Source of the DNA: Marinoscillum sp040218045
GTDB lineage: Bacteria > Bacteroidota > Bacteroidia > Cytophagales > Cyclobacteriaceae
Assembly: GCA_040218045.1 (NCBI GenBank)
Contig: JAVJQA010000065.1
Coordinates: forward strand, 4,988-68,987
DNA length: 64,000 bases
Direction: 5' to 3'
The notes beneath the pieces are model-generated. The model was given only the letters and a program-made list of their open reading frames with translations, was not told the DNA's origin and did no database searches. Positions 26,059 to 35,440 of the stretch are shown piece after piece; position 1 is the stretch's first letter; each line of letters begins with the position of its first letter. The position numbers and the translations under genes are program-made.

Positions 26059-29000
26059 ATGAAGAAGATTCTACTTCTCAACGTCGTGTTGTCATTTGCT
26101 ATTGCATTTGGCGCACTGGCGCAAAGAACGGTTTCTGGATCTGTCACCGATGAGGATGGCAATACTATTCCAGGAGTCAACGTGGTTCTCAAAGGAACCA
26201 GTTTAGGTACTACCACAGATATTGACGGAACTTACAGACTTAGTGTCCCTGAAGAAGGTGGAGTAATCGTATTCTCATTTATTGGTTTGACCACTCAGGA
26301 AATCCAGGTTGGAGCCAGATCAGTTATTGATGTATCCATGTCTAGCGATGTTCAACAACTGACAGAGGTTGTTGTTACCGCATTGGGCGTGTCTAGAGAT
26401 AAGAAGGCCATTGGATATTCAGTACAGTCCGTGGACGCAGAGAGCGTCGCTAAAACAGCCGAACCAAACGTGGTAAATGCACTTCAAGGTGAAATAGCTG
26501 GTGTGCAAATCCAGGGAACAAGCGGTGCATTGGGTGGTTCATCTCGAATTACTGTTCGTGGTTCAAATTCCTTTTTGGGGGAGAATCAGCCACTGTTTGT
26601 AGTTGATGGAATGCCTATCAATAATGATAACTATGCGAGCGCAAACCAGCAGTCTGGTTTTGGTAGTGGTGCATATGATTATGGTAATGCAGCTTCAGAT
26701 ATTAACCCGCAGGATATTGCTTCAATGTCAGTACTTAAAGGAGCTGCTGCAACTGCACTATATGGTACTCGTGGTGCCAATGGTGTAATCTTGATTACGA
26801 CAAAGTCAGGTTCCAAACGTACGGGTGTAGGTATTGACGTGAACTCAAGCTTGACTTTTGAAACTGCTCAAAATATGATTGACCATCAGCAGAAGTATGG
26901 CGGAGGAGCAACATTAGCTACACCTTCTGGATTCAATGAATTTACGGAAAATGGTCAGACCTACTATGCTCCGGTATATTCTAAAGACGGATCATGGGGG
27001 CCAAAGTATGATCCTGATATGATGGTCAGGCATTGGGATTCATGGGATCCACAGTCAAATAATTATGGTGAAACAAGACCATGGGTTGCCCCGGAGAACG
27101 ATTATAAGAGCTTCTTAGAAACTGGTGTTACACTCCAAAATTCTGTTGCATTTAGTGGAGGAAATGATAATGGCTCTTTCAGATTGAGTTATACTAATTT
27201 AGATCAAAGTGGAATCCTTCCAAACGCCAATATGGAACGCAATACTTTCAGTATAAATGCTAATTATAATTTGACAGAAAAACTTAATGTTTCTGCGGCT
27301 GGGAGTGTAGTAAAACAAGAAACTAACGGGAGGTCGGCAACTGGATATGCGAATAATAATCCAATGCAAGGGTTTACACAATGGTGGCAAACCCAGTTGG
27401 ATATGGACAGGCTTCAGGACTATGAGAGAACGGATGGTTCGCAGCAAACATGGAACCCTACTGGGCTGACGAAAAATGCTGATGGGTCCGTACAATCTTT
27501 TGATCCTACCCCGTATTTCTTTGATAACCCTTATTGGGTCAGGTATAAGAACTTTCAGGAAGATTCTAGAGATAGGTTCTTTGGAAATATTGCATTGAAC
27601 TATGAAATACTTGAAGGTTTGACTATTTCTGGCCGAGCAATGACAGATGGTTTTACTTTCAAAGCCTATGAAGGTATAGCCAACGGTGGAGTAGATCAGT
27701 CTGATTATACAGAAAGAATCAGAACTTTCAGTGAGTCAAATTTTGAAGGCAAATTAATTTATGATAAAATGTTCAGCGAAGCATTTTCATTAAGTGCACT
27801 GATTGGGGGTAACCTAATGTCTCAGTCAAGAGAATATACTTTCGGTAGCACCAATGGAGGGCTTGCTCTTGATGGATTTTTTAACCTGAGCAATGGAATT
27901 GGCAATCCAACATTGACCACAGATGTAAATAGAAAGTCAATTAACAGTGTATTTGCTAGTACATCTCTTGGTTTTTTCTCTACTGTATTTGTTGACTTGA
28001 CTATAAGAGGTGACTGGTCTTCTACCCTCCCTGAAGACGAGAATAACTACTGGTATCCATCAGCAACTACAAGTTTTATCTTTACTGAGCTTCAGGCTCT
28101 TCAAAACAGTGATGTATTGTCATTTGGTAAAGTAAGAGTAGGTTATGGACGTGCAGGTAATGATGCTGATCCATACTCCTTGTCCAATACATATGGGCCA
28201 TTACAGCCTAACTTTGGTAACAATCCTAGATACACCGTACCAAACGTTCGAAACAACCCTGATCTGACTCCAGAATTTACGAATGAGTTTGAGATAGGTT
28301 TGGAAATGAATTTCTTTCAGAATCGTTTAGGGTTTGATATAGCGTACTATGATAGAACCACAGAGAACCAAATATTCAATGTAGCTTCTTCTTCTACAAC
28401 AGGATATACCTCCAGAATTGTAAATGCAGGTACTATGAAGAATAGCGGAATTGAGGTAATGTTGAAAGCTACCCCTGTTAGAGTTTCTGATTTTTCATGG
28501 GACATGAGTTTGAACTTCGCCACTTATAATAACGAAGTTGTAGATTTAGCAGAAGGTGTGAACAACATCATTATGGGAACGACCTGGGCAGCTGATGTAA
28601 GACTACAAAAAGGTCAGCCTTATATGGCAATATACGGTCAGGATTTCCAGAGAAATGATGATGGTGAAATCATTGTAGATTCTGATGGAATGCCCTTAGT
28701 AGAAGCAGATAGAAAGTTCTTAGGTTCAGCTATAGCTGACTTCACAGGTGGTTTCAGAAACACTTTTTCTTATATGGGAGTATCTCTTAGTGCTTTAGTT
28801 GACTTCCAAAAAGGTGGTTCAATCCACTCTACGTCACTTCAGTGGGCCGCGTACTCTGGCATGCTTCCAAAAACTGCTGAAGGCAACATTAGAGAAGAAG
28901 GTATGATTATTAACGGAGTAACTTCAGAAGGCACTCCGAATACAGTGGCAGTAGACCCACAAATCTACTATCAGGGAATTTACAGTGTAGCAGCACCTAA

Positions 29001-29253
29001 CGTTTATGATGCAAGCTTTGTGAAGCTACGCGAAATCAGACTTGGTTATACTTTGCCAAATAATCTGTTAGGGGACTTCCCAATCAGGGATATCAATCTT
29101 TCATTCCTTGCTAGAAATGTACTGATTCTATACAGTGAGCTTCCTTTCTTGGATCCTCAAGTAGTTACAGGTACCGGCAACATCCAAGGATTGGAAAATG
29201 CTCAGGTACCATCTACAAGATCCTTAGGGTTCAACCTAAGCTTCAAACTATAA
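26059..29253 (+). CDS. SusC/RagA TonB-linked outer membrane transporter (first set)
   Basis: A 1064-residue TonB-dependent outer membrane channel that imports a ligand captured by its SusD partner. Signal peptide about 1–21 (FGALAQ); carboxypeptidase-like regulatory domain about 22–100 (VSGSVTDEDGNTIPGVNVVL); TonB-box region (LTEVVVTALG); plug about 115–235 with SRITVRGSNSF and PLFVVDGMPI; then a 22-strand barrel to the C-terminal LGFNLSFKL. Paralogous to the SusC at 32197, almost identical over the first ~100 residues. No sigma/anti-sigma pair, carbohydrate enzyme or peptidase adjoins it, so the substrate is unknown. Confidence 0.95.
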   Translation: MKKILLLNVVLSFAIAFGALAQRTVSGSVTDEDGNTIPGVNVVLKGTSLGTTTDIDGTYRLSVPEEGGVIVFSFIGLTTQEIQVGARSVIDVSMSSDVQQLTEVVVTALGVSRDKKAIGYSVQSVDAESVAKTAEPNVVNALQGEIAGVQIQGTSGALGGSSRITVRGSNSFLGENQPLFVVDGMPINNDNYASANQQSGFGSGAYDYGNAASDINPQDIASMSVLKGAAATALYGTRGANGVILITTKSGSKRTGVGIDVNSSLTFETAQNMIDHQQKYGGGATLATPSGFNEFTENGQTYYAPVYSKDGSWGPKYDPDMMVRHWDSWDPQSNNYGETRPWVAPENDYKSFLETGVTLQNSVAFSGGNDNGSFRLSYTNLDQSGILPNANMERNTFSINANYNLTEKLNVSAAGSVVKQETNGRSATGYANNNPMQGFTQWWQTQLDMDRLQDYERTDGSQQTWNPTGLTKNADGSVQSFDPTPYFFDNPYWVRYKNFQEDSRDRFFGNIALNYEILEGLTISGRAMTDGFTFKAYEGIANGGVDQSDYTERIRTFSESNFEGKLIYDKMFSEAFSLSALIGGNLMSQSREYTFGSTNGGLALDGFFNLSNGIGNPTLTTDVNRKSINSVFASTSLGFFSTVFVDLTIRGDWSSTLPEDENNYWYPSATTSFIFTELQALQNSDVLSFGKVRVGYGRAGNDADPYSLSNTYGPLQPNFGNNPRYTVPNVRNNPDLTPEFTNEFEIGLEMNFFQNRLGFDIAYYDRTTENQIFNVASSSTTGYTSRIVNAGTMKNSGIEVMLKATPVRVSDFSWDMSLNFATYNNEVVDLAEGVNNIIMGTTWAADVRLQKGQPYMAIYGQDFQRNDDGEIIVDSDGMPLVEADRKFLGSAIADFTGGFRNTFSYMGVSLSALVDFQKGGSIHSTSLQWAAYSGMLPKTAEGNIREEGMIINGVTSEGTPNTVAVDPQIYYQGIYSVAAPNVYDASFVKLREIRLGYTLPNNLLGDFPIRDINLSFLARNVLILYSELPFLDPQVVTGTGNIQGLENAQVPSTRSLGFNLSFKL

Positions 29254-29270
29254 TCTAAACTTGATTTAAA

Positions 29271-30719
29271 ATGAAGAATATAAATAAAATATTAGTCCTT
29301 GTACTGGCACTGCTTCCATTTGCTTGTACAGATAATTTTGATGAGATCAACACAGATCCCAATGAGCCTACAGAGGTTCCAGCAGAAAACTTGTTTACTC
29401 AAGCACAATTTTCGTTATCAGATGTTATATGGGGTAGAGCAATGAACTTTGAGTTCGGAATGTTGATGGTGCAGCATTTTGCTCAGAACGAATATGCTGA
29501 TGAGTCTAGATATAATCAGCAACCATCTACTTTTAGCGGATCATGGCAGGCATTTTACTCAGGTACTGCTGCTAGTCCTGGTGGGATTATCGATCTGGTA
29601 GTAGCAAGGCAACTGGTTGAGGCAGATGAATCTATAGCTGAAGCTGTAAAGAACAACCGTCTTGCTCAGATTGCGATCATGAAAGTAATGGCTTTTCAAG
29701 TAATCACTGACACCTGGGGTGCAGTGCCCTATTCAGAGGCTTTTAATCCAGAAGAATTTCCTAATCCTGTGTATGATACTCAGGAAGCTATTTATTCTGG
29801 CCTCATTGCTGAGATTAATGAAGCTATCTCTTTGATTACCCCTTCTGCTACTGGTTTTGGAGGCGGAGACATTATCTATGGTGGCGATATGGAATTGTGG
29901 GGCAAACTTGCCAACTCTGTAAAGGTGAGGTTAGGAATGAGAATTGCTGATGTTGAGCCTACAACTGCAAGTACTGTAGTGAGCGAAGCTTTTTCATCTC
30001 CTCTTGGTGTGATTTCATCTAATGGTGAAAATGCGCTCTTTACATTTGATGCTGATCAACGAATAGCTAATCCATTCTTCGTGGATGCCATTACTCGCGA
30101 TGACTTTGCAATAACCGAGATTTTGGTTACTAATATGAGAGGTAATGATGACCCAAGGTTGGCTGAATATGCAGCCCCTAACTCCTCAGGTAACATCGTT
30201 GGACTTCCATATGGTCTTACTGATGCTGCATCTTTTCAGTTGAAGCCATCTTCATCTAGACCAGCTGAGTCAATTAAGGAGGCTACTGCCCCTGCGAAAT
30301 TATTGACATATGCCGAAGTGGAATTTTTCAGAGCGGAAGCAATCGAGAGAAATTTCATCACAGGTAGTCCTGATGATGCATTTAATAATGCGGTAGAAGC
30401 CTCTATGATGGACTGGGGGGTGTCGGAAGATGAAGCAGAGGCCTACCTTGCTGCTAACCCTTACAATGGTGCAGATTGGGAAGCATCTGTTGGTTATGAA
30501 AAGTGGGTTGCCCTTTATACTCAAGGTCTAGAAGCATGGGCTGAAAGAAGAAGGCTCGATGAGCCCAGCCTGCCTCGACCTGCCGATGCAGTAAAGGCTG
30601 TAACCATGATTCCCGTGAGAGCACTATACCCTGCCTCAGAAGCCGAGGCAAATAGTGAGAACCTCGCCGCAGTGAACACTGATGATATGATCACCAAAGT
30701 TTGGTGGGACGTAAACTGA
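29271..30719 (+). CDS. SusD/RagB-like substrate-binding lipoprotein (first set)
   Basis: Surface lipoprotein that forms the lid of the preceding SusC channel. 482 residues. Lipoprotein signal peptide ends LLPFAC, with the acidic mature start CTDNFDEI typical of surface-exposed Bacteroidota lipoproteins. INTDPNEPTEVP and the helical body point to the SusD-like_2 branch ('nutrient-binding'), which often has no known glycan ligand. 17 bases downstream of susC and one base before the next lipoprotein's potential TTG start, so the three are cotranscribed. Confidence 0.92.
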   Translation: MKNINKILVLVLALLPFACTDNFDEINTDPNEPTEVPAENLFTQAQFSLSDVIWGRAMNFEFGMLMVQHFAQNEYADESRYNQQPSTFSGSWQAFYSGTAASPGGIIDLVVARQLVEADESIAEAVKNNRLAQIAIMKVMAFQVITDTWGAVPYSEAFNPEEFPNPVYDTQEAIYSGLIAEINEAISLITPSATGFGGGDIIYGGDMELWGKLANSVKVRLGMRIADVEPTTASTVVSEAFSSPLGVISSNGENALFTFDADQRIANPFFVDAITRDDFAITEILVTNMRGNDDPRLAEYAAPNSSGNIVGLPYGLTDAASFQLKPSSSRPAESIKEATAPAKLLTYAEVEFFRAEAIERNFITGSPDDAFNNAVEASMMDWGVSEDEAEAYLAANPYNGADWEASVGYEKWVALYTQGLEAWAERRRLDEPSLPRPADAVKAVTMIPVRALYPASEAEANSENLAAVNTDDMITKVWWDVN

Positions 30720-30744
30720 TTTGAACATATTAAAAGAACTATAT

Positions 30745-31776
30745 ATGAAATTTTTTGAAAAGAATTTCCTAAGAGGGATTGCAATGCTTTCTTTGATCGC
30801 GTTCCTCTCTAGCTGTCAGGAAGAAGACAGCCGAACGGTTGATATTACCCCTGGTAATTACCTTGCGATAAATGGTAGTTCGGACGCGTATGTTGGAGAT
30901 GTCGCTTCCTATTACCTCAACATGAATTTTAAGGAATCTGATTATGTATGGTCTATTGAGGATGGAGCCTCCGTATCAGAAAACTCTGAAAATGATGCCT
31001 ATGTATCGGTGGCATTTTCCGAACCAGCGGACTATGTACTTACAGTGCAGGATGACGATGCGTCAGGATCAAAAACGGTAAGCGTTGTTTCAAGGCGTGT
31101 GAGCTTTGAAGAAGATTCAATAGCTATTTATGAAGATGTTGCTAATGATACTCTTTCTATTCCGCTAAGTATAGGTGGTGGAGTAAACGGGGATGGAACA
31201 GTTGCCTACAGCTTGACTGGATCATTGGATGAATCTAGATATACGGTTCTTCCTGGTTATGATAGCCCAGTGAGCATTGATTCTGCAGCAGTTAAATTGG
31301 TTCTACTTCCAGATGGTGAAGTTGTTGAAGGTGGAGAAACACTAATTTTGACTATAGGATCAGTTAGCTCATCACTAGAAGAAGAATACATAGCTGATAC
31401 CATGCTTCAGGAGATTAAGTATGTTATAATGGATGACATGAAGGTTGCTTCAATTGATACAGCTGCCATGGATATCACTGAGGCAGGTATTTATAGCTTC
31501 CCTGTAACATTGACTAATCCGGCTGGATCTGATGATATTTCCGTGGTTTATTCGGTATCTCTTGTGACTGGTGTTAGTGATGCTACGCCAACAACAGTCC
31601 CGAACACCTTGGTTTTTGAAGAAGGTGAGACGACTAAGGAAATAGTATTGTCTATTTCTGATTTTGCTATTGGTTCTGATGCTACCGTCACTATAGTGCT
31701 CTCAGAAGTTTCAAGCATGGATGAAGAGATTGAAATTAATGAGGAGCTTGATGTTAAAGAATTGACCATAGATTAG
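30745..31776 (+). CDS. Lipoprotein with Ig/Calx-beta-like domains (first set)
   Basis: A 343-residue lipoprotein encoded right after SusD. I place the start at the ATG at 30745 (MKFFEKNFL) and not the TTG at 30721, because the signal peptide begins here and ends at the lipobox LSSC (Cys about 24), followed by acidic QEED. The mature part is all-beta and rich in Asp, Glu, Ser and Val; VVEGGETLILTIGSVSS and EEGETTKEIVLSISDFAIG resemble Calx-beta repeats. The position corresponds to the accessory SusE/F-type surface lipoproteins, so ligand binding is a reasonable inference; no sequence homology to SusE/F is claimed. Confidence 0.8.
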   Translation: MKFFEKNFLRGIAMLSLIAFLSSCQEEDSRTVDITPGNYLAINGSSDAYVGDVASYYLNMNFKESDYVWSIEDGASVSENSENDAYVSVAFSEPADYVLTVQDDDASGSKTVSVVSRRVSFEEDSIAIYEDVANDTLSIPLSIGGGVNGDGTVAYSLTGSLDESRYTVLPGYDSPVSIDSAAVKLVLLPDGEVVEGGETLILTIGSVSSSLEEEYIADTMLQEIKYVIMDDMKVASIDTAAMDITEAGIYSFPVTLTNPAGSDDISVVYSVSLVTGVSDATPTTVPNTLVFEEGETTKEIVLSISDFAIGSDATVTIVLSEVSSMDEEIEINEELDVKELTID

Positions 31777-31854
31777 CCTTTGCTCGTATAGGCTTAAAAA
31801 GGGCAAACATGTAATAGGGTTAGGTTCTCAAATGTGGCCTACATCAAAAATAGG

Positions 31855-31886
31855 AAAAGCCATCTCATTCAGGGATGGCTTTTTTA
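31855..31886 (+). terminator. Terminator after the first SusCD set
   Basis: A 9-bp stem, AAAGCCATC (31856–31864) with GATGGCTTT (31874–31882), then a T-run. It closes the first three-gene transport operon. The 300 bases beyond are AT-rich and hold only the promoter and leader of the second set. Confidence 0.85.
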
Positions 31887-32125
31887 TTTCAAGAAGTTTA
31901 TTAAGGGGATAAGCGGTTGTGGTATGTTTTTTTGTGCAATTCTTAATTTAATGAAAAAATTAATTTGAATATGTAATCAAAATTTAAATAACCCATTGAC
32001 TGATTCCGCAATCAATTATTTGGAAGGAATGCTTCTGATGAGAATTTGATAAATTAATCTGTGGAAAATGTGTGTTTTGACAAAAAACAATCCGACTTAT
32101 GAAAATATTTTCATTTGACCGGATG

Positions 32126-32196
32126 TTTGTTCAATATGATTTAAATGTTATAAATTTAGTCTGGAAACATAATGTACACATTTTAAACAGTATAAT
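32126..32196 (+). promoter_or_regulatory. Promoter and leader of the second SusC gene
   Basis: TTTG (32126–32129), 21 bases, then TAAATTTA (32151–32158). The leader has GAAACATA (32164–32171), TGTACA (32173–32178) and TTTTAAAC (32181–32188), in the same order as before the first SusC. The two leaders therefore appear to be duplicates kept under selection or recently copied. Confidence 0.6.
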
Positions 32197-35100
32197 ATGA
32201 AGAGGATTCTACTATTGAGTTTAATGTTCTCTTTAGTGATCGCGTTTGGTGCGATTGCTCAGAGAACAGTCTCCGGTACTGTATCTTCCGCAGATGATGG
32301 AAGCACAGTTCCCGGGATCAACGTCGTTCTTAAAGGAACGACTACCGGCACTACCACCGATTTGGATGGTAATTACCGTTTGAGTGTTCCAGAAGAAGGG
32401 GGAACACTTGTATTTTCTTTCATTGGATTAGCCACTCAAGAGGTTCAGATAGGCGCCAGATCTATTATTGATGTGTCTATGGAGTCCGATGTGCAGGAAT
32501 TGACTGAGGTTGTCGTGACTGCTGGTGGTATTGAAAGAGAAGCTAAGGCTTTGGGTTACTCTGTAGAGAAAGTCTCTGGAGACCAAGTCGTTCAGAACTC
32601 TGAAACAGATGCCCTTAGAAGTCTGCAAGGGAAGATTGCTGGCGTGAATATATCAGGTTCATCTGGAGCACCAGGTAGCTCAACAAGGATTACTATACGT
32701 GGTAATTCATCACTTCTTGGTAATAACCAGCCTCTTTTCGTAGTTGACGGTGTTCCGTATAACAACGATCAAAACAATTCATTCTCAGGTTTGGCACAGG
32801 GTGGAGCAGTTGGTAGCCGTTTTGCAGATTTGGATCCAAATAACATTAAGTCGATCAACGTACTAAAAGGTGGTGCAGCAGCAGCACTTTATGGTACAAG
32901 AGCAGCTAATGGTGTTGTTTTGATTACAACCAAATCGGGTTCGGCAAAAGCATCAAGAAAGGGTCTTGAGGTTACGTATAGAACATCTTACGCCATTGAG
33001 CAAATTGCTAATCTTCCAGAGTATCAGAACAAATACGGAACTGGCACGAACTTTAATTATGCACAGGCAAACGGATCTTGGGGAGCACCTTTTTCAGGTA
33101 CAGCTCCTTATAGTTCTCCAGATTCTATACCACACTGGTATAGAGGTGTTGCGGGTTGGGGTGGTCTGTATGATAATGTGAATGTTCCCTACAGGGCATA
33201 CCCTGACAATGTTGAGAAATTGTTCAGAAATGGTTCTATTGTTGAAAATTCAATTTCGATACAAGGTGGTAATGAGAGCTCGGTGATCTCGGTAACTGCT
33301 ACAAGAACAGTGAATGAAGGATACGTACCTAATACGCAATACATTAAGAATGCTATTAGTGTTGGTGGACGTACTCAACTTGAAAATGGATTCAATATTG
33401 GAGCTAACCTACAGTATACCAAATCATTACAAGATGGTATTCAAAGTGGAGTTGGCGCATTGGGTGGTAACAACCCTTCAGCATTTGCAAGAGCACTATA
33501 TTTAGGTAGAAACTGGGATGTTCATGGTCAACCTTATTCTAATCCAACAGATGGGGGTAGTGAGTTCATGGTTGGTAGAGGCCAAGCGGATAACCCACTC
33601 TGGTCATATGAAAACAACGGCTTCAATGTAGATGTAGATAGAATATTGTCTAGTCTAGATGTTGGATATGATATCACAGATTGGTTAAATGCTACGTATA
33701 AGATCGGTTTAAACACTTATTCGCAATCAAATCTTTCTTTTATCAGACCTGGTTCTACGGGTCCTTCTGCTTCTCCTGGAGTTGGTGAAATTACAACTGA
33801 CTACACTAGATTTGAAGAAGTTGAATCATTGTTCTTGTTGACAGGGTCTGGCAACATTACTGAAGATATTGGTGTACGTGCTATTGTTGGACATAACATT
33901 AACCAAAGAACCAGGGATAGACAGGCCTATCAGGGGCAAAATATGATTGACTTTGACATCCTTGATATTGACAATACGAATAACGTGGTTCCTTTTGGTG
34001 GGGATTATTCCCAGAGACGAATTGTTGGTGTGTTTGCTGATGTTAGTTTTGACTACAGAAATTGGGCGTTCCTTACCGGAACAGCTAGAAATGACTGGTC
34101 ATCCACACTTCCAGCGGACAATAGAAGTTTCTTCTATCCTGCTGTGACTGGTGCTGTTGTTCTTACAGATGCACTGAATATTCAGTCTAATGCATTGAGC
34201 TACTTGAAGGTTAGAGGTAGCTGGTCAAGAGTAGGAGCGGACACAGATCCTTATAGACTTCAAGGAGTATTCTTGATTAATGGAACTACGCCTATTGGTG
34301 CCGCTGCTCTACCATTCAATGGTACTCCGGGTTATACTTTAAGTAATGCTGCGAGAGATCCAAACTTGAAACCTGAGCAGACTGTAGAGTATGAAGCTGG
34401 AGTTGAAGTTAATCTGTTTAAGAACATACTTGGATTAGATGTCACTTATTATAAGAGAAGTTCAACTGATCAGATTCTTCCAATTAGCTTAGCTAGTGAA
34501 ACAGGTTTTACAACCTTGACTACCAACTTTGGTGAAGTTTCTAACGAAGGAGTTGAAATCACAGCTCGTATCAATCCAATCTCAAACCCAAATGGGTTTA
34601 ATTGGAATATCATAGGTACGTTCACTCATAACAAAAACCTGGTTGTTGAGCTAGAGGATGGGATTGATGAAATCACTTTCGGTTTTGGGTTTGCAGGTGG
34701 GATTATTCCAACACACCGTGCAGGGCAAGAATATGGGCTTTTAAGAGGCTCTGTTGATGTAAGAGATGATGAGGGTAACTTGTTGATTGATCCTGCTACT
34801 GGAGGAATGATTCCAGCTCTTGAGCCTGCGATCATTGGTAACCCTAACCCTGACTTCATTGTTGGTTTGACTAACACTTTCTCATTCAAAGGAATCTCAC
34901 TCACAGGAGTATTCGATTGGAGACAAGGTGGTGATTTCTACTCAAACACAATTTTGTCATTGCAAGGTCGTGGGGTATTGAAATCTACAGAGGATCGTGA
35001 AATGAACAGGATAATCCCTGGTGTGTATGGAGATCCTAATACACTAGAGCCGATTAGAGGTGAGGATGGCGAGAAAACAGTCAATTCCACCTCTATTGAA

Positions 35101-35421
35101 ACAAATGCACTATACTTCGGGCAAACTTTTGCAATCAACGCATCTGACGAGTGGAGTGTATTTGATGGCACTGTTTATAGATTAAGAGAGGCTACTTTGG
35201 CTTATGACTTCCCGAAATCTCTTTTGGATAAAACACCATTTGGAGCAGCTACTGTCTCTTTCACAGGAAGAAACCTTTGGTATTCAGCACCTAACATGCC
35301 GGAGAGTACAAACTTTGACCCTGAGGTGAACCAGTTTGGTAACACCAATCAGCAGGGAATTGAGTTCAGTGCAACTCCTACTACTAAGCGATATGGTGTG
35401 AACTTAAGAGTTACTTTCTAA
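32197..35421 (+). CDS. SusC/RagA TonB-linked outer membrane transporter (second set)
   Basis: A 1074-residue paralogue of the SusC at 26059. Signal peptide about 1–21 (FGAIAQ), regulatory domain about 22–102, TonB-box region LTEVVVTAGG, plug with TRITIRGNSSL and PLFVVDGVPY, then the beta-barrel, ending RYGVNLRVTF. The N-terminal ~100 residues are strongly similar to the first SusC; the plug end and barrel differ, suggesting a different ligand behind a shared TonB-facing front. Followed after 19 bases by its SusD. Confidence 0.95.
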   Translation: MKRILLLSLMFSLVIAFGAIAQRTVSGTVSSADDGSTVPGINVVLKGTTTGTTTDLDGNYRLSVPEEGGTLVFSFIGLATQEVQIGARSIIDVSMESDVQELTEVVVTAGGIEREAKALGYSVEKVSGDQVVQNSETDALRSLQGKIAGVNISGSSGAPGSSTRITIRGNSSLLGNNQPLFVVDGVPYNNDQNNSFSGLAQGGAVGSRFADLDPNNIKSINVLKGGAAAALYGTRAANGVVLITTKSGSAKASRKGLEVTYRTSYAIEQIANLPEYQNKYGTGTNFNYAQANGSWGAPFSGTAPYSSPDSIPHWYRGVAGWGGLYDNVNVPYRAYPDNVEKLFRNGSIVENSISIQGGNESSVISVTATRTVNEGYVPNTQYIKNAISVGGRTQLENGFNIGANLQYTKSLQDGIQSGVGALGGNNPSAFARALYLGRNWDVHGQPYSNPTDGGSEFMVGRGQADNPLWSYENNGFNVDVDRILSSLDVGYDITDWLNATYKIGLNTYSQSNLSFIRPGSTGPSASPGVGEITTDYTRFEEVESLFLLTGSGNITEDIGVRAIVGHNINQRTRDRQAYQGQNMIDFDILDIDNTNNVVPFGGDYSQRRIVGVFADVSFDYRNWAFLTGTARNDWSSTLPADNRSFFYPAVTGAVVLTDALNIQSNALSYLKVRGSWSRVGADTDPYRLQGVFLINGTTPIGAAALPFNGTPGYTLSNAARDPNLKPEQTVEYEAGVEVNLFKNILGLDVTYYKRSSTDQILPISLASETGFTTLTTNFGEVSNEGVEITARINPISNPNGFNWNIIGTFTHNKNLVVELEDGIDEITFGFGFAGGIIPTHRAGQEYGLLRGSVDVRDDEGNLLIDPATGGMIPALEPAIIGNPNPDFIVGLTNTFSFKGISLTGVFDWRQGGDFYSNTILSLQGRGVLKSTEDREMNRIIPGVYGDPNTLEPIRGEDGEKTVNSTSIETNALYFGQTFAINASDEWSVFDGTVYRLREATLAYDFPKSLLDKTPFGAATVSFTGRNLWYSAPNMPESTNFDPEVNQFGNTNQQGIEFSATPTTKRYGVNLRVTF

Positions 35422-35440
35422 ACTATAAATGATAGAAGAA

